DNA from: Bidens hawaiensis
Lineage: Eukaryota; Streptophyta; Magnoliopsida; Asterales; Asteraceae
Reading direction: 5' to 3'
DNA length: 64,000 nucleotides
Assembly: GCA_021521415.1 (NCBI GenBank)
Contig: JAIQDT010007646.1
Coordinates: 1-64,000 of the forward strand
Within the stretch, counting starts at the first letter, position 1; each line of letters opens with the position of its first letter. Position numbers and translations under genes: made by a program. Below are positions 20,946-32,195 of the stretch, one piece after another. The notes beneath the pieces were generated by a model. That model searched no databases and had not been told where the DNA came from. It was given only the letters and a program-made list of their open reading frames with translations.

Positions 20946-21361
20946 ATGATCTGTCAAAGTTTTTGAAAGAAGAAGCTGACAAAGGATTCAAATTTTTAAA
21001 AGAAAAGAGAAGCTGGAGAACAATCCAACTTCACAAGTCAAAGAGGACTGGAAAGCTGAAGAAAATTGACATTGCTGAAAGAGACTATATGATGAATGTC
21101 AGAGATAAGAATCCATTGTCAAATTGGAACACATGCATAAGTATGGAAAGAAGAATGACACGCCCCAACTACACAGTACAAAGAAATGGCGTTATTACAG
21201 AAGTTGAATACAAAGAAAGTAATGACCATTACTTGCTGAGAAAATCTGATGGAAAAATACTGGGGATAATCAAGAAGGTTGAAGATTTGACTTATCTGCA
21301 TAATAAAGATCTGATGGATATAAGGGATTTGGCTACCGAATCCTTAATATCTTTAAGATGA
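20885..21361 (+). pseudogene. E1 extra ORF (aORF), C-terminal piece
   Basis: A 158-codon sense frame between foreign E2 DNA and the E1 polypurine tract. LNFYDYRNRNRMAGRQMNDL and SKFLKEEADKGFKFLKEK correspond to ALHFCDFQESHRS...LLKYLREQAKLGF in E4 (minus, 30064-29861), which also sits next to its LTR. After that come charged text and a region with NGVITEVEYKESNDHYLLRK. No known domain. The N-terminal part was lost with the E2 junction. Function unknown; conserved position implies a retrotransposon-borne protein. Confidence 0.7.
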
Positions 21362-21580
21362 AAGTTGCATCAGAGATAGTGAACAGAAGACAAGCCGCCC
21401 ATAATGCAAGGAAGAGACAAGATTCCTAAATTAGGCTTTGTCATGTAATGTCTTCGGACAGCTTTTGATTATGTAATTTGTCTTTGTTTTGATTATTTAA
21501 TTTGACTTTAATTTGATATGTATTTTGACTAAGTGTAAGTAACCTTAGAAATGTTTTGGGTCAGCTGAGGTGTTCCAATC
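21362..21580 (+). other. E1 sequence between aORF and polypurine tract
   Basis: AT-rich 3' noncoding text with several TTTGATTAT-like units. Nothing else recognised. Confidence 0.5.
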
Positions 21581-21590
21581 TAGGGGGAGA
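21581..21590 (+). other. E1 polypurine tract
   Basis: TAGGGGGAGA lies one base before the 3' LTR start. It is the expected plus-strand primer and is also seen inverted at 29666-29677 in E4. Confidence 0.85.
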
Positions 21591-21591
21591 T

Positions 21592-22761
21592 TGTTGAGTT
21601 AAAGATTTGACCAAAATGAAGTATATGGAAGATTGGAATCTTCTAAACCTTCTCAAAATTCTCTAAGTATGGAACCGGGCACACCTTAGACCTCTGAGCA
21701 AGCTTTTACTTAGCCGGGTACGGAATTTTGTCTATCGGGCAAGGTTATCTTCAAGTAGTCTTCTTTAGTGGATATCCGAGCAAGGTTTGCAAATTAGTGT
21801 ATTTCCGAGCAAGGTTCACTAGTTTATGTAAATCCGAGCAAGGTTCACTTTATCAAGCAAGTCTATTCTTCAAAGCCAAGTAAAGTTCACTCCCGAGTAA
21901 GCTTTTGGCTAACCAAGTCCATGAAGACAAGTGATTGGAAGACCGGGCAAGGTATTCATTAATAATATTGGTCCGAACAAGTTTGATGATCTAAAGGAAT
22001 ATATTTAAGTAATATCGGGCAAGGTTCAACTTAAGCAAGGAACAGTACTTCCGAGTACACTTTGCTAATAATTTATTTTATAGCAAAGAGTTGAATTGGA
22101 ACATTGAAGAACAAGGTTGTTCATAAGGGTTTGTCGGGCAAAGTCTGGCAAAGTCAAGAAGACTGAAGTCTACCCGGTGAGTATTTTACTTGGTAAAATA
22201 CTCTTCAAGTAAAGTCTACCCGAAAACTGATTCCGAGTACACTTCTATGTTACCAAGTCCTGAAGGATGGCAGAGTACACAACATACTCGGAGAATGAAG
22301 ACTGTTGTAAAGCCTACCCGGAAGACTTGTTTTACACTTAGATTATTTTGAATATGTAATTTGAATATGTACGATTGTATTTAGGGTTTCTAGAAGGAAT
22401 GACAGTTGTTATAGGGTGGCAAGCCTATAAATAGAATGTTTTAGGGCACACCGCCTAAGGCACACAGACACATTAATTAAGAAAGAATATTGTGTGACAG
22501 CTGTCTTAGTATTGTACGGATAAACCTTCCTTCAAGAAACCCTAAATCGATTATCCAATTTGTATGATTGATATTATATAAATAGAAATCTTTTGAGTGA
22601 ATCTTGTTCGTGTTGGTTACATTTTAAATATTGATTAAGCAACCGTATGTTTTTTATTGATTCCGCCTTTAACAAACAGTAATCTTTCTAAATATAGCAA
22701 CCCGTCATTTAACTCCCTTGTCGACACATTTATTTGTGTGAGTTATGACATGATTTAATTA
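21592..22761 (+). repeat. E1 3' LTR (1.17 kb, 3' end missing)
   Basis: Starts TGTTGAGTTAAAGATTTGACC. U3 (21660-22290) is packed with CCGAGCAAGGTTCAC, CCGGGCAAGGTT and CCGAGTACACTTT variants. TATA at 22425-22434. It ends abruptly at ...GATTTAATTAAGAT, about 35 bases short of the end seen at 33378, where the N2 LTR begins. Confidence 0.87.
22425..22434 (+). promoter_or_regulatory. E1 3' LTR TATA box
   Basis: CTATAAATAG, identical to 7665-7674. Confidence 0.8.
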
Positions 22762-22919
22762 AGATACAGTCACTCATACTAGACAATGAATAGAAATATC
22801 TATTTATACTAGTCTTGCATGACTTGGTCATCAAGCCATCCACCCTTGGTTGAGACAAATAATATATTTTTCACCCACATATAAATTCGATGCATCGGTC
22901 TAAAACATAAGTCCCAACA
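22762..22919 (-). repeat. N2 3' LTR, truncated
   Basis: Minus strand starts TGTTGGGACTTATGTTTTAG at 22919. Only the U3 start and the TATA region (to 22762) remain. It abuts the shortened E1 3' LTR, so a deletion joined the two. Confidence 0.85.
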
Positions 22920-22920
22920 A

Positions 22921-22931
22921 TCTCCCCCTTA
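22921..22931 (-). other. N2 polypurine tract
   Basis: TAAGGGGGAGA on the minus strand, next to the LTR. A second similar tract (GAGGGGGAGA) lies about 70 bases further in, near 22992-23001. Confidence 0.8.
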
Positions 22932-23589
22932 GACCGATGCCATCGAATTTCTTCCATGATCAACTCATAGCTAGTTGTCTTTCATTGAATTTCTCCCCCT
23001 CATGTTAAGCTTCTCCTATTGTTCATTTCGAATTATCACTCTTATACCACTTTTGGATATAGTTGAATGGGCATATGAACGAGGCTTTGAACTTCAAAGA
23101 TCAACTTCAAGTAACAAGGTTATCACAAAAAGAAATAAACTCAATGTGATCATCAAATAATCTTCAATTCTAAACTAGAGTCTTTTACTTGATTTGAAGC
23201 TAACCATTTGCAATGAAATTCAAAGATTTTTACTCCCCCAATTTCGTTGCAATTGTCTTTAATAAATGTGTCTTCAAATCAAGTGTGGGTGAAACAATCT
23301 TGATCATCCTCATCAAGATTGTAAAATTCTAAGATAAACATATTCAAAAGTTGGTTGACACTTAATGTGATTAAATCCTTAAGCTTGGTCAACACTTGTT
23401 CTTTTAAAGCTCTTGATGAAGTCGTGAAATTTGATGAGGTTTGAATTCTATAAGCTTGTTAACGATCGGAGAAAAATTACCAAAATTACCCTGAGTATAT
23501 ATCTTCCATAGAGAACAACTTGGTTAAACGGTCAACGGTACCAAAAATCTCAAAAGTTTCTTCAAAACTTTGAAATATTTCACAAACTC
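22932..23589 (-). other. N2 internal 3' part, noncoding
   Basis: Matches N1 17891-18300 over 23161-23589. The part 22932-23160 is the section lost from N1. Only a chance frame of 61 codons. Confidence 0.6.
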
Positions 23590-24250
23590 ACTTTCCTAGC
23601 ACAAAGTGTGCTTGGGAGCACTTTCCTAGCACAGAGTGTGCCGGGAACACTTTCCTAGCACAAAGTGTACCCGGAAAGCAAAACACTTGTGATTTTTTCA
23701 ATTTTCAACTAGCACAAAGTGTACCCGGAAGCACTTTTCTATCACAAAGTGTACTCAGAAGCACTTTCCTGGCACAAAGTGTACCCGGAAAGCAAAACAC
23801 TTGTGATTTTTCAATTTTCAACTAGCACAAAGTGTACCCGGAAGCAAAAGTGTGCTAGGAAAAAAAAGTGTGCTAGGATTACTTAGTGCTTTTTCATTTT
23901 CCACCAAACATGCTCGGAAGCAAAAGTATGCTCGGGAGCAAGGGTGTGCTCGACACAAACTTGAGTTTTCTCTTCACAAGCATAATTGTTCAAGACAAAA
24001 CAAAGTATGCTCGAAAAAGTGTCTGCTCGAAGAAATAACAAAGTGTGCTCGAGACTTAGAGAAGATAGTTTTCTTGAGAAGACAAAGGATATGCTTTGGG
24101 TTTCACAAAGTATGCTCGAATTTGATGTGCTCGATATAAGATGTGCTCGAAATAACCTTTGCTTTAGCCAAACAAAGATGTGCTTGGGCAAAACACATCC
24201 TATACTCGAAGCAACACTTAGTCATTTTCCATACTCGAGTTCAGTCTTAT
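23590..24250 (-). repeat. CGAGCACACTTT-type array in N2
   Basis: Seen on plus as GCACAAAGTGT[A/G]C[C/T]CGGAA, AGTGTGCTAGGA and AAAGTATGCTCGA units, irregularly spaced. Homologous in place to the N1 array but with different local expansions, for example CTAGCACAAAGTGTACCCGG four times in 23650-23840. Confidence 0.8.
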
Positions 24251-24896
24251 ATGATCATAGTATGCTTGAGACACAAAAACTTCATTTCTGCATTATCAGT
24301 TTTTGATTTGCCCTTGTAGAACCTGCTTGAGTATTCACTTTGCATCTGCAGCAACAATCCATAATGATATTGCCTCTAGTACATGTTCATTTCTGACTTG
24401 TACATTCTCCATACTAGTTTGTACCAGTGGCAATGTTTGTCTACCAAATCATGTACAGTTCCAGCAGCACAAATAACATAAACAACAACGAGCACACATA
24501 AACCCTAATTTTCAGATCTAGAAACAAGTATCATAATCTGAAATTAATCATTGTAGCAATATCCATGCTATCTCAAAATAAAAGAAACCTATCTTCATAT
24601 CATAATCAACCTTTTCAGATCTGGAAATCATCAGATGAACAGAGTCACCCCAAAACGAGCCAAATTACACGGCTACATCAGATCTGGACCGTTCTGACCA
24701 AATAAACATGAAATTGATGTTGGATCTCCAAACGAGTCATCAACCGAAACATCAATCCATATACTTTTCTCGGAATCATCAAATAATTTCAAAACCCCCA
24801 AAAACAATTTCAACAAACTTCATCGTTTAACGTCCATGGTGGATTGAAGAGCGAAATGAATCTGTTCAGCGGTTAGTCTGAACGATTCGGTAACCC
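24251..24896 (-). other. N2 leader, noncoding
   Basis: Homologous to N1 16741-17196, plus a segment (24290-24480) not present there. No ORF. Confidence 0.55.
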
Positions 24897-24910
24897 TGCT
24901 CTGATACCAA
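24897..24910 (-). other. N2 primer binding site (iMet tRNA)
   Basis: Minus strand TTGGTATCAGAGCA, one base from the LTR. Confidence 0.88.
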
Positions 24911-24911
24911 T

Positions 24912-25441
24912 TGTGAGAACTGAGCCCCGGTGCGGAAGCGTGAATAATCGGTATTAAACAGCGGTGTTGAGCTCGGATCTAGGGTTAGGATCGAATCTAA
25001 CTCGTATTCACTCTTGAAAGATGTTTGGACGGATGAGGTGTATTGGGAGAGAGCCTGATTTGATTAACAATCAGTAATAGGATGAACAATTGTAATCAAA
25101 ACACAAAAGATAGAAATGGTAGTATGAAATATTAGTCGAATGATTCTCATAAAGATGAACCACTCATACATACATACATTTATACATAAAATCGATTAAG
25201 AAATATCAGCCGCCACCAGGAGAGCTCATCCTGGAGGCGGAGACTCTCACAAAGGGAAAAACCCTAAATCTCACACATACACAATACAGTCACTCATACT
25301 AGACAAATCAATAAAAATATCTATCTATACTAGTTTAACATGACTTGGTCTTCAAGCCATCCACCCTTGGTTGAGACCAAATAATATATTTTTCACCCAC
25401 ATATAAATTCGATGCGTCGGTCTAAAACATAAGTCCCAACA
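24912..25441 (-). repeat. N2 LTR (530 bp, inner element 5' LTR)
   Basis: Minus strand from TGTTGGGACTTATG (25441) to CAGTTCTCACA (24912). Complete and collinear with the N1 LTR. Confidence 0.87.
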
Positions 25442-25678
25442 ACATCATATCTTGACCGATATGACCAAATAAACATGAAATTGTTGCTGAATATCTGAAA
25501 GAGTCATCAACCCAAGCATTAATCCTTAAAATTTTCTCCAAATCATCAAATAATTTCAAAACCCCGAAAAATAATTTCAACGAGTTTCATCGTTTAACGT
25601 AAATTGTGGATTCGAGAGCGAAATGAATCCGTTTCAGTGGTTAGTCTGAACGATTCGGTAACCCGCTCTGATACCAAC
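25442..25678 (-). other. N2 outer-element leader with primer site
   Basis: Second copy of the leader start, including CTCTGATACCAAC (25666-25678), the inverted iMet site. Broken off at 25442 exactly where the inner LTR starts. Confidence 0.75.
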
Positions 25679-26193
25679 TGACAAAACCATGCCCGGTGCG
25701 GAAGCATGAACATAAACGGTGATAAACAATATCGGTTCAGCATCGATCTATAACATGTATTTACTCTTAAACGATCTAATAGACGGATGAGATGTATTGG
25801 GAGAGAGCCTGATTCGATTAACAATAATCAATAAAGTAGGATGAACACATATATGTAATCGAAACACAAACAAGACAGAAATGGTAGTATGATATCATTA
25901 GCAGAATGATTCTCATAAAGATGAACCACTCATACATACATTCATACATCAAGAAATATTAGCTACCCCGGGAGAGCTCATCCTGGGGAGGAGACTCTCT
26001 CATAGGGATAAAACCCTATATCTCAATCAATACACAATACACTCAATCATAGTAGACAAATGAATAAAAACATCTATTTATACTAGTCTAGCATGACTTG
26101 GTATTCAAGCCATCCAACCTTGGTTGAGACCGAACAATATATTTTTCACCCACATATTAATTCGATACATCGGTCTAAAATATAAACCCAACA
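25679..26193 (-). repeat. N2 LTR (515 bp, outer element)
   Basis: Minus strand TGTTGGGTTTATATTTTAGACC (26193) to ATGGTTTTGTCA (25679). More diverged from the other two than they are from each other, so probably older. Confidence 0.85.
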
Positions 26194-26480
26194 AACTGGT
26201 GTTGGTGCAATGTTTTGGATCGGATTGACAGAGCCCAGTGGTTGTCCCACATAGACTTCTTCACCCAGTTTGCCATTAAGGATGGCAGAGTTCACATCTA
26301 GCTGATAAACCTTGAATCCTTTCCAAGATGCAAAATCCAAGAATATGTTGATTGCTTCAAGTAAAGCCATGGGAGCATAGACTTCATTATAGTCGATTCC
26401 TTCCCATTGGTTAAATCCAAGAACCACCAGCGTAGCTTTGTTTCTGAAAATGATTCCAATTTCATCCCTTTCACTATTGA
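26194..26480 (-). pseudogene. E5 RT fragment
   Basis: First third of copia RT: GFNQWEGIDYNEVYAPMALL, GFKVYQLDVNSAILNGKL and GEEVYVGQPLG. It stops at the N2 LTR before the catalytic box. Confidence 0.87.
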
Positions 26481-26991
26481 AGACCTATTTGGTATTTATA
26501 CACCTTTTTTGTCACGTAGGTCAAAAAGTTTCCACACTCCCAGATTTTCAAACTGTAATAACTCCTCCTGCATAGCATTGACCCAACTTTCTTTTGTCAG
26601 TGCTTGCTTATAGGTTTTCGGTTCAATTTAAATGATAAAACATTTAAACGTGAACCTATTTTGGATTGGAGTAACTTGTTTATAGTAACAAAGAAGGCTC
26701 TAGTCGATTTAACTTCGAGTTTTCACCCCCCATGTTAAAGTCACCAATGATGTTCTCCTCCAAGTGATATGACAATGTTTGTGGAGTAACATCAGCAGGT
26801 ACCACCACATCAGTTGGAAGATTATTGATATTTTCTTATCCAACCACTTTAACAGATTTGGACGTTAGCTAAACCAAAGATTCATTCACATCATCGTGAT
26901 CCTCACCATCATCATCAAAGGGTGGTGTAGCTGGTGTATCTTTAGAAGAGTCATCAACATCTGGTGTCAGGCCATCAGTGAAGAGTGGAAC
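26481..26991 (-). pseudogene. E5 integrase-RT linker, degenerate
   Basis: Stops in all frames. An acidic patch (DDSSKDTPATPPFDDDGEDH near 26900) and PTDVVVPADVTPQ show it was once the hydrophilic linker of copia pol. Confidence 0.6.
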
Positions 26992-28400
26992 TTATTGTGA
27001 TGTGGTTACTTCACTAATTCCATCACCTAAATGTTGTTGAAATAATAGTGTGGAAGCGTCATAAGAGATTTCCTCTTCAGGAAATGAGAAACAATACCAT
27101 AGGTTGTCATAATCAAACATCCATGAATCTCCCGTCCATTGAGTTGGAGTAGCATAACGTTCACAGACAACGTGTTGCACTTGAACAATCCGGTTAGTTC
27201 TAGGTAAGAATACTCGTCGTAATGGACTAGCATAACCAACAAAGAATCCCTCAACGGAATTAGCACCAAATTTACCATCTGGATCAAGAACGGTACATTG
27301 TGATCCAAATGGTTCAAGACACTTCAAGTTCGGTTTTCGTTGATATAGCAGCTCGAAACAAGTTTTGCCGTACTTTTTTATTGGTAGTTTTGAGACAGAC
27401 AACATAGCCCTTGCCGTCTCAATAAATGCCCCATTCATTCATTCAGCGACCCCATTATGTTGTGGAGCATAGGGTGCACTGAATTCATGAAGAATTTCAC
27501 GCTCATCACAGTACAGAAGCATTCAATTGTTCATGAATTCGGTACATCTGATTGGAAGATTATATGGTGCTCCTGATTGGAAGATTATATAACGTCTCAA
27601 GTTTCTCGAATAGAATCATTAATTTGTCGAAGGTATCATCTTTCTACTCAAGAAACATCACTCACGAGAAGTGTGAGTAATCATCATTAACCACCAAAAA
27701 TAGAGTTCACCGGTGATACTTTTGACATTCACGGGTCTGAAAAAATCCATGTGGAGCCTCTCGAAAGGTAAGCTGTTTAAGTTGAGAGACTTCGACGGGT
27801 GAAACTTCTTCTTTTGTTTTCCATTTTCACAACTCAAACAATCGGTACTCAAGTGAAACCCTTTGACGTTCACTCCTTCAACAAGCTGGTTGTGAACTAG
27901 ATAATTCATCTTACGAATGTTGATGTGACCCAACCCTCGATGCCATAACACAGATTCCTTTTCTGATGCCTTGGTGACAAAGAATTGAACGGTGTCATGT
28001 GTAGTTGATGCCACACCTATAATTAGAACATATGGATCGTTCTCCCGTGGTGCCTTCATCAGTACCATTCGTCCGGTATCTTGAATCCTGGTTTCATAAT
28101 CAAACATTCTTGACTGGTAAAGTGAGTGAAAAAACCTTTGTCACAGATTGGTGAAATACTCAACAAGTTGTTCTCCAACTCAGTGATATAGTTCACCATG
28201 TCAAACATCACTTTTCCATTTGAAAAAATGCCCTCACCTACTATCTGACCACCTTGGTTTCCTGCAAACCCCATATAACCTCCCCGAATTGATTAGACAT
28301 CCTTCAGTAAATAGATAGTTCTCATCTTGTGTCAAGAGGCTCCGCTATCCATAATCCAACGTGAGTTTTTGGAACTTAGAAGCCCTTTCTCTTCCATATA
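26992..28400 (-). pseudogene. E5 protease and integrase
   Basis: Protease WIMDSGAS is near 28350, followed by a stop. The protease C-half NNLLSISPICDKGF is at 28274-28059. Pre-integrase finger VLWHRGLGHINIRKM ... CLSCENGKQ and first catalytic Asp ERLHMDFFRPV (~27740) lie in 28107-27658. The second Asp region (27480-27650) is rearranged, and NGAFIETARAM (27438) retains the end of the Glu segment. The C-terminal part KCLEPFGSQCTVL and EGFFVGYAS follows. Several frameshifts. Confidence 0.85.
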
Positions 28401-28576
28401 AGCATGATGCATGGGCTCTTCTTCAACATCTTCACTTCTTACTTCATCAACTGCTGCTGGAATACCTTCAGTTGGGCAGCTGCATCACTCATTACCTAAA
28501 TATTTACTTCCCCTGGAATTTCATCAGCTGTCATAGTCTCATCTTCTTCATCAACTCCAAAATCAATTTTTCCATG

Positions 28577-29664
28577 TGTCGGTCCCGTATAAATCGCTTA
28601 AAATACCCAATGTCGTAACCCACACGGTTAAGTGTTGGCAAGTAGATTAACGACTTGCTATTTAGGGTAAGAACAATAATATATAAATGGTGGAAACACT
28701 AACACACTTAATGTTGCTTAATAATGACTAAAGTAACAAACACAAACTGAAACTCAAAAGATTTCCATTTATAGAATCATCAATACATAAGAAAATAAAT
28801 TAGGGTTTCAGAAAGGAATGTTTTATCCATACGTAATAAAGACAACCGTCACACTCAATGTCAGGAATAATATTAAGTGTCTATTAGCCGTCTCTCTCGT
28901 GTCTCATCTCTTTAAGGCGTGCCCTAAATTATTCTATTTGTAGGCCTGCGCTGACAACTTTCATTCCTTCTAGAAACCCTATTCTATGATACATAATCAT
29001 AAAGTCATATTACAAAAGATTCTAAGTGTAACGGGTAAGCTTTGCAGCTTTTGTCTTCTTCAAGCAGACCTGGTAAACAAAGTGTGTTAGGGAATAGTTC
29101 TCCGGGTAGACTTTACTTAGAATATTTTCCTAAGAAAATATTCACCTAGCAGACTTTAAACCTCTTGACTGTAGCAAAATTTGCTCAATATGATCTAACG
29201 AGCAAATTTGTTCTTCATGAGTCCCTTCAACTCTTTGATAAACTTTAACTTATTGAACAAACCAAAGTATGCTGGTAACATTGTAGGTTGTTTTGGTAGC
29301 ACTGTAGCTTGCTCTGAGTTGAACCTTGCTAGAATAAGTCCTTAATTTATTTCTTTATCAACTTACTTCAAGCTTTCTAGGACCACTGTTTATTAATTAA
29401 ACCTAGCTAACTCTTCTTGAATACTTGGTTTCTTTATCTTGGCTTATCCAAGGGTTTGCTAGGAAACAAACAATGCTTTACTTGAATAACAACCTTGCTA
29501 GACAAAGTGAACCTTGCTCGGATTGACACTTAAGATGAATTTTAGAACATAACCTTACCTGAAAGGCAAAATACCTTGCTAAGATAAGTAAAAGCTTGCT
29601 CGGGGACCTAAGTGTGCTCGGTATCCATACTTATGTGTTCTCTTGTCAAATCTTCGACCCAACA
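28577..29664 (-). repeat. E4 3' LTR (1.09 kb)
   Basis: Minus strand TGTTGGGTCGAAGATTTGAC (29664) to ATACGGGACCGACA (28577). U3 (29640-29040) holds AGCAAGGTTCAC-type motifs. The TATA position has decayed to CTACAAATAG (28934-28943). Confidence 0.87.
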
Positions 29665-29665
29665 A

Positions 29666-29677
29666 TCTCCCCCTAGA
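29666..29677 (-). other. E4 polypurine tract
   Basis: Minus strand TCTAGGGGGAGA beside the LTR start, in the same context (GTGTTCCAATC before it) as in E1. Confidence 0.85.
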
Positions 29678-29860
29678 TTGGAACACCTCAGCTGTACTAA
29701 AAAACCTCTACGGTTACATACACTTAGCCAAAATACATATCAAATTTAAAAAGAAAATTACATAACATAATAAAAGAACATTACAAGTTGGAAATTATTC
29801 CTCATGGACATTACAAAGCAAACCTAAGCTAGAAAAAAAAAATCTTTATCTTCTTGAGCT

Positions 29861-31388
29861 TCAGGCTTCTTTTCCTGATGAACTCGCATGAATTGGTTTC
29901 TCATGCTTTGAACTTGATTTATCTGATCCTTTTCTTTTGATCAAAACAGGAAATCCCAACTTTGCTTGTTCCCTTAGATATTTCAACAATTTAAATTGTT
30001 GTGCACTTGTAGACCTGTGACTTTCCTGAAAATCACAGAAATGCAGTGCAGCAATCACAGTCAATTGCTCTAGTTTAAACTTTTTGAAGTCATCTTTGGA
30101 AGAGATTTTCTCAATTTCTCCATTTTCATCTGAACATTCAGATATTCAACCCTAGAATCGTAAGATAGCCTATCTGGCATGATGTTCAGCTGGCTGGAGG
30201 AATTTTGGATTTTGCAGCAGTTTTAAGTGTAGGATTAGGCACCTTGAAGCATGTCTGTTTTTGTTTCAATGAGGTATACCCTTTCCATTTTCTCTTCTTT
30301 TAATTGTTTAGAAAAGATACTGAAATCTTTTACTTGTAACAAAGTACCTTAACTTCATATTCTTCAATCTTTGATGAACAAGTCATCTTTGTGGACATTA
30401 CCTTGTTCTCAACATCTAAAGGTTGAGCAGTTGCCTTTTCTTGTTTCATGAGTTTTATTTTTATCATCTTGAAGTTACTCACGATCTCCTTCACTGTCAT
30501 TATTTTCACAGAGTCAAAGGGAATCCCTTCTTCACAAGAAATTTTGGTTTTCCACCATATTTGCACCAGAAATTTCCAATTTCTATCTTTTCTGCTTGTT
30601 TCTATGGCTTTCTCAGCTTTTCATTTTCTGACTCACTATTCATGACTAATTTTTCATTATCTAAGACTTTTGAAATCTTGTGAATCACAAAGTCCAGTTT
30701 TTTTTTTTTTTTTTGCAGCTTTTTCTGGTTCTTCCTTTTGAATCAATTTGAGAAGTGACACTAGCACTCCCCTTGGAATTTCTTCATCATTCAAACATAT
30801 TTCAATTACATATTGTGAGATAACCTTTTGATCATCATTGTTTAATTTATCCCATGATCTCTTCTCAGCTTCAAATTGTTTCTTCATTGTTCTTGGTTTT
30901 TCAATTTCTTTGTCGGACAACATTTGATTAAGAAACTCTATATCTTGAATTTCGGTCATTCTCTTCTCAAAGATCATTTTGGCTTTCACTTGTGATTCAT
31001 CAATATGCATAACCTCTTCATTTCCTTTAGGAGACTTTATCTTTTGCAATTGATCAGTTTTTGGATCAATCCCTTTTCCTTTGAGCTTCTTTCTTTCATT
31101 GCCTTGCTTCTTTTCTTTGTCTGTAATAACATCAATATTCTCATAATCAGAATCGTTTTCATCATAAACTGATAGAAGATTTAATGATTTCTCCCCCTGT
31201 TTTGTTGCAGCTGATAGAATATTCAAAGAGTTCTCCCCCTGTTTTGGTGCAGCTGAGATTGTCTCAACCGCAGACATCAGGGTTTGAACTTTCGTGAACG
31301 CCTTCTCTAGTTCTTCCTCAAATTCTGATAAATGGAATTTGTATGATTTTGAGATATTTGGGATGGAATCCATTGGATCTGTAATCAA
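29861..31388 (-). pseudogene. E4 extra ORF (aORF) remnant
   Basis: The longest open piece is 243 codons (31388-30657): SKYKFHLSEFEEELEKAF-like coil, a duplicated unit (SAAPKQGENSLNIL / SAATKQGEKSLNLL) and Lys/Glu-rich text ending in a poly-Lys run. The E3 aORF has a single TSAAPKQGENILN, which ties the two together. Pieces 30566-30330 and 30064-29861 continue after frameshifts; the last matches the E1 C-terminal piece. The N-terminal domain seen in E3 is missing. An acceptor-like TTGATTACAG lies just upstream of the first ATG. Confidence 0.65.
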
Positions 31389-32195
31389 GAGACACAGAAG
31401 TTAGCTATAAGTTGGATCATTACAAAGATGTTAAATAATGATAATAAAGAATCAAGAACAAAGATTCAAGTCGTCGTCTTGTACAATATGGATACCTACA
31501 CACAACCCAAAGATGTGAGTTTATCTTAAAAGTTTGAATGCTTTATTCAAAATATGTCAGATTTTATTAATAAGACAGTTGCTTTGTCTGATATGATGAA
31601 AGTGACAATAGATTAAACAAATGTAAAAAGTACAAGCATGCAATTTGTTGAAAGAAAAATTGTAGAAAAAGATAATTTTGATTCGAAATACAAGATTGCT
31701 CGGGAAATAAATCACAAGTCAAATAATAAAGTATAAATCATCGAATAGGCAACCTTGCTAGGAATCAATAAATAATCCAAAAATAATAACTTAGAGACAT
31801 TTCTAATTGTCAACCTTGCTCGAACTTCTAAATAACACAAATTGTGCCCGAAAATACTTAAACAGTTAATAAATATTCAATCAAGTATACTTTGGAGAAA
31901 AGTATGCTCGATAAACCTTAAGAATGCAAAGTGTGCTAGAGAATACTTGTTATCATTTGATATACAAGTATGCTCAAAACACAAAGTGTACTCGAAAAGT
32001 AAGAAATTATCTGAAATTACCATTTATGATAGGAGAATATTTGGAATGATTTACTGATGTTCAAGTGTGCCCGAAACATAAAGTGTGCCAGGTAAACAAG
32101 GTTTGCCTGAAAAAACTTGTAATTTCAGAAAATCACAATTGAAATCATTAACTATGCTAGACAAAGACATATTTCTACTAAAACATCAAAGTTTA
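31389..32195 (-). repeat. E4 spacer with CGAGCA-type motifs
   Basis: Noncoding. From 31690 to 32150 it carries inverted copies (TGCTCGAAA, GTGCTCGA, TTGCCTGA) of the same word as the LTR U3. The proximal 31389-31680 has none. Ends at the solo LTR target site. Confidence 0.65.

Larger units (their letters stand above)
7515..22761 (+). mobile_element. E1: large Ty1/copia element with post-pol extra ORF, interrupted by N1 and E2
   Basis: The 5' LTR remnant (7515-8028) and 3' LTR (21592-22761) are nearly identical over their shared ~480 bases, so they bound one element. Between them: iMet primer site, ~3.5-kb gag, pol in copia order (PR-INT-RT-RNase H), a noncoding post-pol region, then, after foreign N1 and E2 DNA, the C-terminal end of an extra ORF, a polypurine tract and the 3' LTR. 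G1 sits in the 5' LTR. The 3' LTR loses its last ~35 bases at 22761, where N2 begins. All reading frames are damaged. Confidence 0.85.
22762..26193 (-). mobile_element. N2: N1-type non-autonomous elements in a three-LTR arrangement
   Basis: On the minus strand: LTR (26193-25679), 237 bases of leader, LTR (25441-24912), a complete internal domain (24911-22920), then the first 158 bases of a 3' LTR (22919-22762). This can be one element inserted in the leader of a second, or an unequal recombination product. No gag or pol. The right-hand LTR interrupts the E5 RT. Confidence 0.83.
26194..28576 (-). mobile_element. E5: decayed Ty1/copia element
   Basis: On the minus strand: end of gag/start of protease (28576-28280), integrase, linker and RT start, cut at 26194 by the N2 outer LTR. 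Its 5' side is cut at 28577 by the E4 LTR. The integrase text (GHINIRKMNYLVHNQLVEGV) differs from E1/E3, so this is another copia family. Confidence 0.82.

Noticed and set aside
22975..23160. 61-codon frame in N2
   Set aside because: Short, no counterpart in N1, no domain; chance.
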